Both the position numbers and the translations under genes were made by a program. This document shows, in pieces, positions 37,380 through 49,551 of a DNA stretch of 64,000 nt. Each line of letters opens with the position of its first letter. Position 1 is the first letter of the stretch. Origin of the DNA: Chloroflexota bacterium (lineage in GTDB: Bacteria; Chloroflexota; Limnocylindria; Limnocylindrales; CSP1-4); NCBI GenBank assembly GCA_021787395.1, contig JAJYLZ010000006.1:1-64000 (forward strand). The letters are read 5' to 3'. The notes beneath the pieces are model-generated. The model saw only the letters and a program-made list of their open reading frames with translations, had not been told where the DNA came from and searched no databases.

Positions 37380-37380
<1 letters not shown>
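35896..37380 (-). CDS. gltD: Glutamate synthase small subunit
   Basis: The protein has 494 residues. The N-terminal Fe-S binding part has CMDCGVPYCH, CPLNNLIPEWND and CPAPCEGSC. The FAD site is [24 protein letters not shown], and the NADPH site is [39 protein letters not shown] closes the FAD domain. It passes electrons from NADPH to the large subunit, which makes glutamate from glutamine and 2-oxoglutarate. The start codon overlaps the gltB stop by one base (TGATG), so translation is coupled. Confidence 0.95.
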
Positions 37381-41981
<4,601 letters not shown>

Positions 41982-42136
41982 CTGGGACGTCCTCGGTCGT
42001 GGCGACTGGGGCGCCGACGATACGGGCCGGAGTGTTGAAGGGCAGGGTCCGCAGCGGTGGTGCTTGGGTTGCGGTTCGGGCCCGCGCAGATGGCGTGCGT
42101 GCCCGAGACGAGGCTCGCGGGCGCCCGGCCAACCCG

Positions 42137-42168
42137 GTGGGCGGTCGGCGGCCTGTGGGCGGTCGGCG
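42137..42168. repeat. 14-bp direct repeat in the gltB/SRPBCC intergenic region
   Basis: GTGGGCGGTCGGCG occurs at 42137-42150 and 42155-42168, an 18-bp step. It lies between two divergent genes and could be a tandem regulator site. Confidence 0.45.
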
Positions 42169-42231
42169 ACGACGGCCGCGGACCCCTCGAGCTGGGCTCG
42201 CGGCCGCGCGGACCGCGCGATACTGACGCCG

Positions 42232-42678
42232 ATGCGACGCGTGGAGGCGGAGGCGCTCGTCGGCGCCCCGCGGGACGAGGTCTGGCAGCTGCTCGACGAC
42301 CTTGAGGGCCTGCCCCGCTGGCTGCCCGGCGTGCGGGCGGTCTCGACCTCGGGCCCCGCCCACGTGGGCACGCTCTACCGGGAGCATGTCGCGCTGCTGG
42401 GCATCCCCCGCGCGCGCGACTGGGAGATCCGGCAGCACCGCCCACCGCACCGGCAGGTGCGAGTGGCGAGGGAGGGCTCGCTGGAGCGGACCCTCGTCCT
42501 CACGCTCGAGGCGCGCGGATCCGGGACGCGCCTCCACGCCGCCATGGAGCTGCGCTCCTCGCACCCATTCCCCTTCGGCCCCCTGCACGAGATGCTGGGC
42601 ACGTTCACCGCGGGGGCCAGCGCGCGCCAGCTGGTCGAGGCGGCGAAGGGCGCGTTCGAGGGACGGCCGCGGCACTAG
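42232..42678 (+). CDS. SRPBCC/polyketide-cyclase-like ligand-binding protein
   Basis: The protein has 148 residues in a START/Bet-v1-like fold: [38 protein letters not shown] at the N-terminus, the strand [27 protein letters not shown], and a long C-terminal helix ([15 protein letters not shown]). These proteins bind a hydrophobic ligand in a cavity; the ligand is not predictable. It is divergent from gltB. A GATACT box lies 7 nt upstream of the ATG. Confidence 0.82.
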   Translation: MRRVEAEALVGAPRDEVWQLLDDLEGLPRWLPGVRAVSTSGPAHVGTLYREHVALLGIPRARDWEIRQHRPPHRQVRVAREGSLERTLVLTLEARGSGTRLHAAMELRSSHPFPFGPLHEMLGTFTAGASARQLVEAAKGAFEGRPRH

Positions 42679-42724
42679 GGTCGGCTGCTCCCGGCCCGCC
42701 GCGCGACGTGCCCCCGGCCGCCCC

Positions 42725-42743
42725 GCACAACCGTGGGTTGTAG
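42725..42743. repeat. 19-bp palindrome, copy 1
   Basis: GCACAAC-CGTGG-GTTGTAG. One arm base pair is broken relative to the consensus GCACAAC-N5-GTTGTGC. Confidence 0.7.
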
Positions 42744-42775
42744 CTGACGCCGCGCCGGTGGCTCTTCGGGGCGAC

Positions 42776-42794
42776 GCACGACTGTCAATTGTGC
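42776..42794. repeat. 19-bp palindrome, copy 2
   Basis: GCACGAC-TGTCA-ATTGTGC. The flanks extend the pairing to 11-nt arms (42771-42781 with 42789-42799) with one G-T, so this copy would make the strongest hairpin. It starts 51 bp after copy 1. Confidence 0.72.
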
Positions 42795-42826
42795 GTCGCT
42801 ATATAGAGGCCCCCCTGGGTCGGGCG

Positions 42827-42845
42827 GCACAACCCACAGTTGTGG
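42827..42845. repeat. 19-bp palindrome, copy 3
   Basis: GCACAAC-CCACA-GTTGTGG. Its loop is close to the reverse complement of the copy 1 loop, so it is inverted relative to copy 1. It starts 51 bp after copy 2. Confidence 0.7.
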
Positions 42846-42887
42846 GACACGGCCTGGGCAAGGGCGATGGACGCCCGATGCTCTCTC

Positions 42888-42906
42888 GCACAACTGTCGG
42901 TTGTGC
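42888..42906. repeat. 19-bp palindrome, copy 4
   Basis: GCACAAC-TGTCG-GTTGTGC, with perfect arms that extend one further pair (42887-42907). It starts 61 bp after copy 3. Confidence 0.75.
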
Positions 42907-43562
42907 GGGGCGGCCGGAGGCGCCCGAGCACAGGAAACGGACCGCCTGGGAGGATAGGTTCGGGGCTCCGCCGCCGCCCGGCATCCCGCCGGAGGAACGA
43001 CGCGCCGCCCCATTGCATCCGAATGTTGGCGGTCCGTTCGATGGCCCCACCGTAGCCGCTCCGGACAGGCCGCGTAATCCTCCGAATGGGCCAGGACCGT
43101 CCTCGAATGGGGCCCGCCTGCGCGTGTGCCGGACGGGCGCGGGTGGGTCGTCTGCAGGGCCGTGCAGTCCCGAGGGCTGCGTGGGGCTCCTCGTCGCCGC
43201 GCCGAGCCACCGTCCCACCAAGCCGCCGCCCGGCGCGGCGGTCGGCATCGCGGCCCGGCGCGGGTCGCACCCGGCGCGGCGGCCGCACCCGGCCGCCCTA
43301 TGAGACCGTCGCGGTCCGGGCGGGCCGGATCGTGCCGCTTCGGCGGTCGCGGGTCGCGATGTGCCGCACGGCGCGGACCACTCGGCGCTCCACGCTCCAC
43401 CAGGACCGCCCCGTGCGTCGGCGTCGCGGACGCCGGCACCGCGGCTGGCGCGCCGGAGCGGCCGCGCGGAGCGGCTGGCGACGCGAGCGGCGAGCGGCGG
43501 CCCTCTGGCGTGAGCGGGGCGAGACGCCACTCCGGGCCGCCGCACTCCCGCCCGATGCCGGG

Positions 43563-43568
43563 TACGCT
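43563..43568 (+). promoter_or_regulatory. -10-like element, leaderless-type
   Basis: TACGCT lies exactly 6 nt before the ATG of the phosphatase gene. Confidence 0.45.
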
Positions 43569-43574
43569 GCGGCC

Positions 43575-44366
43575 ATGACCTGGCCGCCCCGCCCCGCTCT
43601 GCTCAACCCCTTCGGCAGCGTGCGCCCGCGCCCGGCGGCGTCGCCGCCCCTCGACGACCCGCGGCGCCACCTGCCGCTCGACGGCACCCGCAATGTGCGC
43701 GATGTCGGGGGCTATCCGTGCGCCGGGGGACGGCGCACGCGGTGGCGGACCCTGCTGCGCTCGGACGAGCTGACGCGCCTCCCCGGGCACGCCGCCGAGG
43801 AGCTGCGTGAGATGGGCATCCGCCAAGTCATCGACCTGCGCTGGCCAGACGAGCTGGAGCTGTCGCCGAACGTGTTCGCCGACGACGCGACCGTCCGCTA
43901 CCGCCACATCGCGCTGCTGGTGGACGACCCGACGCCCCACGCCGGCCTGGCCGGCATGTACCGGCACGTGCTCGACGAGCGGCTGCCGCAGCTCGTGGAG
44001 GTGGCCAGGGCGCTGCTCGAGCCCGCCGGGCTGCCCGCGGTGATCGGCTGCGCGGCGGGCAAGGACCGCACCGGCATCACGATCGCGGTGCTCCTCTCAC
44101 TGGCCGGCGTGCCGGAGGACGTAGTGATCTCGGACTACGCGCTCTCCGCCGGCTACTTCGCGCTCCCCAACCACACCATCCCGGCTGGCGACTGGCGGCA
44201 CCAGCCGCTGGTCGTGGACAGCCCGCCCGAGTTCATGGCCTCCGCGCTGGACCACCTGCGCGCGGTCCACGGAGGGGCTCGGGCCCTGCTGCGGTCGGGC
44301 GGCCTGGGCGAGGACGAGCTGGACGGGCTCGTGGAGCGGCTGACCGAGCCGGGCGACGTCCGCTGA
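43575..44366 (+). CDS. Tyrosine-protein phosphatase (Tyr/Ser, PTP-like)
   Basis: The protein has 263 residues. The P-loop CAAGKDRTG begins at Cys159, the nucleophile, with the Arg of the CX5R signature at 165. DGTRNVRDVGGYP (36-48) and the Asp-bearing VIDLRWPDELE stretch are typical of the lipid/protein-tyrosine phosphatases related to MptpB. C-terminal helices follow. Members dephosphorylate proteins or phosphoinositides; the substrate is open. It is the first gene of a pair: the stop overlaps the SRPBCC start (TGATG). Confidence 0.88.
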   Translation: MTWPPRPALLNPFGSVRPRPAASPPLDDPRRHLPLDGTRNVRDVGGYPCAGGRRTRWRTLLRSDELTRLPGHAAEELREMGIRQVIDLRWPDELELSPNVFADDATVRYRHIALLVDDPTPHAGLAGMYRHVLDERLPQLVEVARALLEPAGLPAVIGCAAGKDRTGITIAVLLSLAGVPEDVVISDYALSAGYFALPNHTIPAGDWRHQPLVVDSPPEFMASALDHLRAVHGGARALLRSGGLGEDELDGLVERLTEPGDVR

Positions 44367-44806
44367 TGGGCCGCATCAGCGCCTCGGCGGCCCTCCCCTA
44401 CCCGCCCGAGCGCGTGTGGCGCGTCGCCACGCGCGTGGAGGACCTGCCCAAGTGGATGCCCGAGGTGGTGGGCGCCGAGCGGCTGGACCCGCAGCTCGCG
44501 GTCGGGAGCCGTGCCCGCCTCCGGCTGTCCGCCGCGGCCGCGGGAGCGGAGGTCACGGCGGCCGTCACCGAGCTCGAGGCGCCCACGCGCCTGGTGATGG
44601 CCGGGTCCGGTGGCCCGCTCGGGGTGGTCATGCGCGTGGCGCTCCGGTCGTCGGGCGAGGGCGGCAGCGAGGCCACCGTGGAGGTGGACCTCGACGCGCC
44701 GCCGTTCCTCGGCTTCATCGCCCGCGAGGTGGAGCGACGGCTCGAGGCGGGCCTGCCCGACTCGCTGGGCCGCCTGCAGGCGCTGATCGAGGCCGAGCCC
44801 GCCTGA
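44366..44806 (+). CDS. SRPBCC-family protein
   Basis: The protein has 146 residues in a Bet-v1-like fold: ISASAALPYPPERVWRVATRVEDLPKWMPEVVGAERLD, then ATRLVMAG-type central strands and a terminal helix (FIAREVERRLEAGLPDSLGRLQALIE). It is similar in design to the SRPBCC protein at 42.2 kb but diverged. Translational coupling to the phosphatase gene suggests a shared role, perhaps binding a lipid handled by the enzyme; that is inference. Confidence 0.8.
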   Translation: MGRISASAALPYPPERVWRVATRVEDLPKWMPEVVGAERLDPQLAVGSRARLRLSAAAAGAEVTAAVTELEAPTRLVMAGSGGPLGVVMRVALRSSGEGGSEATVEVDLDAPPFLGFIAREVERRLEAGLPDSLGRLQALIEAEPA

Positions 44807-44880
44807 CGGACGGACGGACGGCCGTCGGTCGCGCGAGCGGACGGGCGAGGAGCGGCCGCCGCCCCGCCCCAGGCGCGCCC

Positions 44881-44886
44881 TACACT
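44881..44886 (+). promoter_or_regulatory. -10-like element, leaderless-type
   Basis: TACACT lies 7 nt before the ATG of the HipA-like gene. Confidence 0.4.
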
Positions 44887-44893
44887 CATCGAC

Positions 44894-45670
44894 ATGCTCC
44901 GGACGGTCACGGCCACCCGCTATGTCACGCCCCTGCGGGAGGGCGGGTCGGTGCCTGCGCTGGTCGAGGCGGACGACGACGGGCTGTACGTGGTGAAGCT
45001 GCTCGGCGCCGGGCACGGGCGCAAGGCGCTCGTGGCGGAGCTGCTGGCGGGCGAGATCGGCCGGCACCTCGGCCTGCCCGTCCCGGACCTCGTGCTCGTG
45101 GAGCTCGACGGGGCGCTCGCCAAGGCGGAACCCGACGGCGAGATCAGAGACCTGCTGGCCCGGTCGGAGGGCACCAACGTCGGCCTCGACTTCCTGCCCG
45201 GCGCGCTCGCCTTCGCGCCCGCGGTCGGGCCGAGGCCCGAACCCGACCTGGCCGCCGACGTCGTCTGGCTCGACGCGTTCACGACCAACGTGGACCGCAC
45301 GCCGCGCAACCCCAACCTGATCGTCTGGCACCGGCGGCTGCACCTCATCGACCACGGGTCGGCGCTGTACATCCACCACACGTGGACCAGGCCCGAGGAG
45401 CATGCGAGGCGGCCGTTCCCCCAGATCCGCGACCACGTGCTGCTGCCGTTCGCGTCCAGCATCGAGGCGGCCGACGGGCGCCTGGCGCCCCAGCTCGACC
45501 GCTCGGTGCTCGAGCGGATCGCCGCGGCGGTCCCCGACGACTGGCTGCAGGCCGAGGACGGCCGGCCGGACGCCGCTGCCCACCGCCGCGCCTACGTGGA
45601 CTACCTGGCGACCCGCCTCGCCGCGCGGCGCGCCTTCGTCGAGGAGGCCGAGCGTGCCCGGGTCGCCTGA
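44894..45670 (+). CDS. HipA-like kinase family protein
   Basis: The protein has 258 residues. It has the kinase parts of HipA-like proteins without the N-terminal HipA domain: YVVKLLGAGHGRKALVAELLAGEIGRHLGLPVPD (nucleotide-binding beta-hairpin and helix), VWLDAFTTNVDRTPRNPNLIVWHRRLHLIDHGSALYIH (catalytic NVDRxxxNxN and metal-binding DHG). No HipB antitoxin gene is nearby. Instead the next gene, overlapping by 17 nt, encodes a DUF3037 protein, a pairing I have seen repeatedly in actinobacterial-type genomes. It may be a serine kinase of unknown target. Confidence 0.82.
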   Translation: MLRTVTATRYVTPLREGGSVPALVEADDDGLYVVKLLGAGHGRKALVAELLAGEIGRHLGLPVPDLVLVELDGALAKAEPDGEIRDLLARSEGTNVGLDFLPGALAFAPAVGPRPEPDLAADVVWLDAFTTNVDRTPRNPNLIVWHRRLHLIDHGSALYIHHTWTRPEEHARRPFPQIRDHVLLPFASSIEAADGRLAPQLDRSVLERIAAAVPDDWLQAEDGRPDAAAHRRAYVDYLATRLAARRAFVEEAERARVA

Positions 45671-46079
45671 GGGGTCCGGTGCGCGCTCGGGGGGCGCCAA
45701 GCGCCACCCGTTCGAGTACACGGTCGTGCGCGTGGTCCCGCGCGTGGAGCGGGGCGAGGCGTTCAACGCGGGCATCGTGCTCCACTCGCGGGCCGGCCGG
45801 TTCCTGGGCGCGCGGACCCTGCTCGACGAGGGGCTGCTCACCGCGATGGCGCCCGACTGCGACGCCGAGGCCATCCGCGACCACCTCGCGACCATCGAGC
45901 TGATCGCCGCCGGCGACCCGGCCGCCGGGCCTATCTCCACGCTCTCGGCACCCGAGCGCTGGCACTGGCTGGCGGCGCCGTCGTCGACCGTCATCCAGGC
46001 GTCCGAGGTGCACACCGGCCTGACGGCGGACCCCGCCGCGACCCTCGACCACCTGTTCCGGACGCTCGTCGCCCGCTGA
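45654..46079 (+). CDS. DUF3037-family protein
   Basis: The protein has 141 residues from the GTG at 45654 (GAGGAGG seven nt upstream, inside the kinase gene). The DUF3037 signature is clear: FEYTVVRVVPRVERGEAFNAGIVLHSRAGRFLGARTLLDEGLL, then RWHWLAAPSSTVIQASEVHTGLTADPAATLDHLFRTLV. The function is unknown. The 17-nt overlap with the HipA-like kinase gene in a different frame implies a stable functional pair. Confidence 0.85.
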   Translation: MPGSPEGSGARSGGAKRHPFEYTVVRVVPRVERGEAFNAGIVLHSRAGRFLGARTLLDEGLLTAMAPDCDAEAIRDHLATIELIAAGDPAAGPISTLSAPERWHWLAAPSSTVIQASEVHTGLTADPAATLDHLFRTLVAR

Positions 46080-46110
46080 GCTCGGCAGCACCTGCCGCCG
46101 TCGGGGCGGC

Positions 46111-46524
46111 TCAGCCCGGACCGGAGCCCTGCCCCGTGCCCTCCGCAGGCGCGGTTCCCGCCTCAGACGGGGTCGCCGTCGCCGCTCCCGCCTTCGCGGC
46201 CCTGGCCGCCTTCGCCTCGGCCTCGGCCGCCAGGCCCACCGCCGCCCGGCGGGCGCCGCCGCGCCGATAGCTGAGGGCCACCAGGATCGTCACGACCATG
46301 AACGCCAGCGACGCCGAGTTCGTGCCCGCCAGGACCCAGTTCGAGATCGAGTAGCCGTAGGCGATCCAGACCACGAAGCCCAGCGACAGCAGGCCGAGGT
46401 AGAGCAGCGACACGTCGTTGGAGGAGCGCGTCCGGCGCATGCGGCGGATCTGCAGGGACGGGGACAGGGCCATCGCGAGGCCCGCGATCGTGGCCCCGAC
46501 CGCGAGCAGGTCGGACGTGCTCAC
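46111..46524 (-). CDS. SemiSWEET/PQ-loop membrane protein with a charged tail
   Basis: The protein has 137 residues from a GTG that overlaps the stop of the glycosylase gene (GTGA). Residues 5-87 form three helices with the SemiSWEET pattern: ATIAGLAMALSPSLQIRRMRRTRSSNDVSLLYLGLLSLGFVVWIAYGYSISNWVLAGTNSASLAFMVVTILVAL, with the PxxQ motif of helix 1. SemiSWEETs dimerise to form small sugar transporters. An Ala/Glu/Lys-rich cytosolic tail of about 45 residues (EAEAKAARAAKAG to the C-terminus) is longer than the family norm. Coupling to a DNA glycosylase gene is unexpected. Confidence 0.82.
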   Translation of the reverse strand: MSTSDLLAVGATIAGLAMALSPSLQIRRMRRTRSSNDVSLLYLGLLSLGFVVWIAYGYSISNWVLAGTNSASLAFMVVTILVALSYRRGGARRAAVGLAAEAEAKAARAAKAGAATATPSEAGTAPAEGTGQGSGPG

Positions 46525-47093
46525 CTCGTCGCGGCCGCCCGCGCCTCGGCCTTGCGCGCTCGCTTGCCCGCCTGGTAGGCGGCCAGCGCCTCGGCGGAGT
46601 CGACGTCCGCGAGGGTCGGCTCCGCGGGCAGCTGCGCCTCCCAGCCCGCCGGCTGGACGCCGAACCGGCGCGCGAGGACGCCGACCAGCGTCGCCGACTT
46701 CGCCTCGCCGATGCCGGGCAGCGCCTTGAGGCGGGCCCGGAGGTCCCTCGCGTCCTTCGCCTCGCGCCAGATCCGGGACGCATCGTTTCCGTAGTCCGCG
46801 GCCACCGCGGCGCACAGCTCCCGCACCCGCCCGGCCATCATGCCCGGGAAGCGGTGGAGCGCCGGCGGCGTCCGGAAGGCCGCCTCGAGCGCCTCGGGGT
46901 CCATGGCGGCGATGGACGCCGCGTCCAGGCCGCCGGTGCGGCGGACCAGCTCGTACGGCCCGGCGAAGGCCTTCTGGACCGGGACCTGCTGGTCGAGGGC
47001 GAAGCCGATCAGCAGGGCGAGCGGGCTCGACGCGAGCAGAGAGTCGGCTTCGGGGATGCCGGTGAACGGCAGGGCGGGCGGGGTGTCGGGCAT
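46521..47093 (-). CDS. HhH-GPD-family base-excision repair protein
   Basis: The protein has 190 residues. It has the small HhH-GPD core: LLIGFALDQQVPVQKAFAGPYELVRR at the N-terminus and the hairpin LKALPGIGEAKSATLVGVLARRFG. It lacks the 4Fe-4S cluster cysteines of endonuclease III and the obvious catalytic Lys. It belongs to the group often annotated as HhH-GPD-type base excision DNA repair protein, so glycosylase activity is presumed, not shown. TACGAT lies 6 nt before the start, suggesting a leaderless mRNA. It is divergent from the VOC gene. Confidence 0.82.
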   Translation of the reverse strand: MPDTPPALPFTGIPEADSLLASSPLALLIGFALDQQVPVQKAFAGPYELVRRTGGLDAASIAAMDPEALEAAFRTPPALHRFPGMMAGRVRELCAAVAADYGNDASRIWREAKDARDLRARLKALPGIGEAKSATLVGVLARRFGVQPAGWEAQLPAEPTLADVDSAEALAAYQAGKRARKAEARAAATR

Positions 47094-47099
47094 GCAGCC

Positions 47100-47105
47100 A
47101 TCGTA
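47100..47105 (-). promoter_or_regulatory. -10-like element, leaderless-type
   Basis: TACGAT on the minus strand, exactly 6 nt before the ATG at 47093. Confidence 0.45.
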
Positions 47106-47154
47106 CGCGACGGCGGCCAGGGGCTCACGGCCGCGCAGTCGGAGGCCAGCGCGC

Positions 47155-47200
47155 GCGCCGCGGGGGCGACGCAGCCAAGCGCCGCGGGGGCGACGCAGCC
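47155..47200. repeat. Two 22-bp tandem repeats
   Basis: Identical copies beginning GCGCCGCGGGGGCGACGC lie at 47155-47176 and 47179-47200, in the gap between divergent leaderless-type genes. Confidence 0.75.
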
Positions 47201-47228
47201 TGCGCCGACACCGGCCCGGCCCACCGGC

Positions 47229-47234
47229 TACGAT
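47229..47234 (+). promoter_or_regulatory. -10-like element, leaderless-type
   Basis: TACGAT lies exactly 6 nt before the GTG at 47241, a mirror of the element serving the divergent gene. Confidence 0.45.
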
Positions 47235-47240
47235 CCGCCC

Positions 47241-48008
47241 GTGGCGATCCTGGGCATCGATCATCTGGTCATCGCGGTCAACGACCCCGACGCGGCTGCG
47301 GCGGGCCTGGAGCGCGAGCTCGGGCTCGCCTTCACGGGCGGCGGCCGCCACGAGGCCGTCGGCACCTGGAACCGGCTGGCGTTCCTGGGCGACTCGTACC
47401 TCGAGCTGATCGGCGTGTTCGATCCTGCGCTCGTGCGCGCCAACCCCGGCTTCGCGGTCGGCCAGGCCGCCCTGGACGTGCTCGACGCCGGGCGCGAGGG
47501 CCTGGCGACGTGGGCGGTGGCGGTTGACGACTGCGGGGTCGAGGTCGCCCGCCTGCACCACCGGGGCTCCGCCATCGGCGACCCCGTGCCCGGCTCGAGG
47601 ATCCGCCCCGACGGCGAGGTCGTGCGCTGGGTGACGGCCTTCCCCTCCCTCGGCCTGGAGCAGCCGCCGTTCCTCATCGAGCACGAGATGGCCGGCGCCG
47701 AGTGGGGTCCGGCGGCCATCGCCGAGCGCCGCGCGTTCAGCCACCCGGGGCTGGGCAGGGCGCGGCTCGGCCGGCTGATCCTCCCGGTGGCCGACCCGGT
47801 GGCCTACGCGGACCGCTGCGAGGACACGGTCGGCATCCGCTTCCGGGCGGACCTGTCCGGCTGGACCGCCCACTGCGGCTTCGACACGGTCCACCTCCAC
47901 CCGACCGCGAGCGGCCTGCCCGAGGTCCAGCTGGACGTCCTGTCGCCCGATGCGGCGGCGAGGAGCGTCGTGCGCCACGGGGTCGACTGGCTGGTCGGCC
48001 CAGCCTGA
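47241..48008 (+). CDS. VOC-superfamily (glyoxalase-like) protein
   Basis: The protein has 255 residues. ILGIDHLVIAVNDPDAAAAGLERELGLAFTGGGRH begins the first beta-alpha-beta-beta-beta module, and NRLAFLGDSYLELIGVFDP holds the conserved Glu of the metal site. A second, more diverged module follows from about residue 150 (GLGRARLGRLILPVADPVAYADR). This is the Glyoxalase_3-like layout seen in many uncharacterised VOC proteins. The reaction could be isomerisation, ring cleavage or none. The start is GTG, without a Shine-Dalgarno. Confidence 0.85.
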   Translation: MAILGIDHLVIAVNDPDAAAAGLERELGLAFTGGGRHEAVGTWNRLAFLGDSYLELIGVFDPALVRANPGFAVGQAALDVLDAGREGLATWAVAVDDCGVEVARLHHRGSAIGDPVPGSRIRPDGEVVRWVTAFPSLGLEQPPFLIEHEMAGAEWGPAAIAERRAFSHPGLGRARLGRLILPVADPVAYADRCEDTVGIRFRADLSGWTAHCGFDTVHLHPTASGLPEVQLDVLSPDAAARSVVRHGVDWLVGPA

Positions 48009-48045
48009 GCGGATCGGTGCGCGGGGCGACGCCGCCGGAATCCTC

Positions 48046-48051
48046 TACCCT
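48046..48051 (+). promoter_or_regulatory. -10-like element, leaderless-type
   Basis: TACCCT lies exactly 6 nt before the ATG of the dienelactone hydrolase gene. Confidence 0.45.
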
Positions 48052-48057
48052 CACCCG

Positions 48058-48828
48058 ATGGCGATCCGACGCGACTTCACCTTCCACGGCAACGGCCGCG
48101 AGCTGACGGCCTTCTACGCCGAGCCGGAGCCCCCCGCGGGCGCCGACCCCGGGGCCCCCCTGCCGCCCCATCCGGCGGTCATCGTGGTCCACGAGATCAT
48201 GGGCCTCAACGACGACATCCGGCGGATCGCCGCCCGTTTCGCGGACAGCGGCTACGTCGCGCTCGCGCCGGACCTGGTGGGCGCCGGGTTCCGCCCGCTG
48301 TGCATCGCGCGCTTCGTGCAGGGGATGGGCAAGGGCGCCACCGGCCGCCCGTACCGGGAGATGCGCGCGTTCCACGACTGGCTGGCGGGGCGCCCGCAGG
48401 TGGACCCGGACCGCATCGGCATGGCCGGGTTCTGCGCCGGCGGCGGCTTCGCCATCGTCTACGCCGCGAGCGGCGGGCGCGAGCTCCGGGCGGTCGCGCC
48501 GTTCTACGCCGGGCTGCCCGCCGACATGTCGATCATCCCCGAGATCTGCCCCGTGGTGGCCTCGTACGGCGGACGCGACGGCACGTTCGGCGGCAACGGG
48601 CCCAAGCTGGCGGCGGCGCTCGAGGCGGCGGGCGTCCCCCACGACGTCAAGACGTACCCCGACGCCGGCCACTCGTTCATGAGCCAGCACGAGGGCCTGC
48701 TGCTCGCGGTGATGCGCCGCGGGCCGTCCCGGGTGGGGTTCGACCCCGAGGCCAGCGAGGACGCCTGGGCGCGCATGCTGGCGTTCTTCGGCGAGCACCT
48801 GGCGCCGCGCTCGCCGACCGCCGGGTGA
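48058..48828 (+). CDS. Dienelactone hydrolase family protein
   Basis: The protein has 256 residues in an alpha/beta-hydrolase fold with a cysteine nucleophile. The triad is visible: Cys126 in GFCAGG, Asp174 in GGRDG and His205 in GHSFM. VIVVHEIMGLNDDIRRIAARFADSGYVALAPDL is the family N-terminus. Classical members hydrolyse dienelactone in chloroaromatic breakdown, but many relatives act on other esters, and no catabolic genes lie here. The C-terminal ARMLAFFGEHL helix completes the fold. Confidence 0.9.
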   Translation: MAIRRDFTFHGNGRELTAFYAEPEPPAGADPGAPLPPHPAVIVVHEIMGLNDDIRRIAARFADSGYVALAPDLVGAGFRPLCIARFVQGMGKGATGRPYREMRAFHDWLAGRPQVDPDRIGMAGFCAGGGFAIVYAASGGRELRAVAPFYAGLPADMSIIPEICPVVASYGGRDGTFGGNGPKLAAALEAAGVPHDVKTYPDAGHSFMSQHEGLLLAVMRRGPSRVGFDPEASEDAWARMLAFFGEHLAPRSPTAG

Positions 48829-48859
48829 CCCGGTCCTCGGCCGCGGCCCCGCTGCGGCG

Positions 48860-49540
48860 CTAGGGGGCGGCGGCCGACCGGGCCCGGCGCTGCGCCCGCT
48901 CGGCCACCGAGATCCCGATCCGGTAGGCCAGCAGGAAGGCCACCGCCGTCATGGCGGCGAGGTAGATCCACTGGGCCCAGGGACGGCCGCTGTCCGTGCC
49001 CGCCGCGATCCCGTGGGCGGTCGCGCCCGCGAACACCAGGAACGTCAGGTAGTGGAGCGCCCGCCAGGCGCGCTGGCCGGTCCGGTGCCGAGCGTAGAAG
49101 CTGGCCGTGACGACGGCCCACAGGTACAGCGCCGCCTGGCCCACGCCCACGGCGAGCGGCGCGTACGGCGCCTGCCCGGGCACCAGGATCTGGGCGGCGG
49201 AGAAGGGCATCGACGCGTCGAGCCCGAGCAGCGCCCCGTGGACGGCGGCCATGCCGAGGCCGATCGTGGCGAGGTCCTGGTGGAGCGTGAAGTTGACCGG
49301 CCGGTGGGCGACCGCGTCCAGCACCTTGCTCGACAGCAGCAGGCCGAACAACACCGAGAGCGTCATGGCCAGGTAGGCCAGCCAGGCGAACAGCCGCTCG
49401 AACAGCCACGGCAGGCCCGACGGGTTCGCGGCGAGCACGGCCAGCAGCCCCGACACCACGCCGGGCAGCGTCGCGCCCAGGACGATGCCCGCTGCGATGG
49501 CGGGCATCCCGAATCGGACCAGCAGGGTGCGCTGGTCCAT
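48860..49540 (-). CDS. Four-His ferric-reductase-like membrane cytochrome (redox module B)
   Basis: The protein has 226 residues and about six helices. The heme-ligand candidates H87/H101 and H163/H176 are spaced exactly as in the module A protein (intervals 14, 62 and 13), although the rest of the sequence has diverged. An extra N-terminal helix region (residues 1-50) distinguishes it. It ends in a basic cytosolic tail (ERAQRRARSAAAP). It follows apbE by 11 nt and is the last gene of the four-gene operon. It presumably moves electrons between the membrane and an exported flavoprotein; the partner is unidentified. Confidence 0.84.
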   Translation of the reverse strand: MDQRTLLVRFGMPAIAAGIVLGATLPGVVSGLLAVLAANPSGLPWLFERLFAWLAYLAMTLSVLFGLLLSSKVLDAVAHRPVNFTLHQDLATIGLGMAAVHGALLGLDASMPFSAAQILVPGQAPYAPLAVGVGQAALYLWAVVTASFYARHRTGQRAWRALHYLTFLVFAGATAHGIAAGTDSGRPWAQWIYLAAMTAVAFLLAYRIGISVAERAQRRARSAAAP

Positions 49541-49551
49541 GCCGCGGTACC

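Larger units (their letters stand above)
42679..43574. other. 900-bp non-coding region with palindrome array
   Basis: The first 230 bp hold four copies of a 19-bp palindrome (listed separately) and the isolated AT-rich site CTATATAG (42799-42806). Further on, TCCGAATG at 43018-43025 and 43081-43088 each precede a GGACCGT/GGTCCGT-like and TCGA[A]TGG stretch, a faint 60-bp direct repeat. Open frames exist on both strands but none has domains, a ribosome binding site or plausible composition. An unrecognised structured RNA is possible. Confidence 0.5.

Noticed and set aside
42725-42906. CRISPR array
   Set aside because: The four repeats are short palindromes that differ in their centres and even in the arms, spacings include 51 bp twice and 61 bp, and no cas gene is present.
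43018-43110. Tandem 60-bp repeat downstream of the palindrome array
   Set aside because: TCCGAATG and TCGA[A]TGG occur twice, but the intervening bases agree too weakly to call a repeat with confidence.
44894-46079. Classical HipBA toxin-antitoxin module
   Set aside because: No HTH antitoxin precedes the kinase and the N-terminal HipA domain is absent; the partner is DUF3037.
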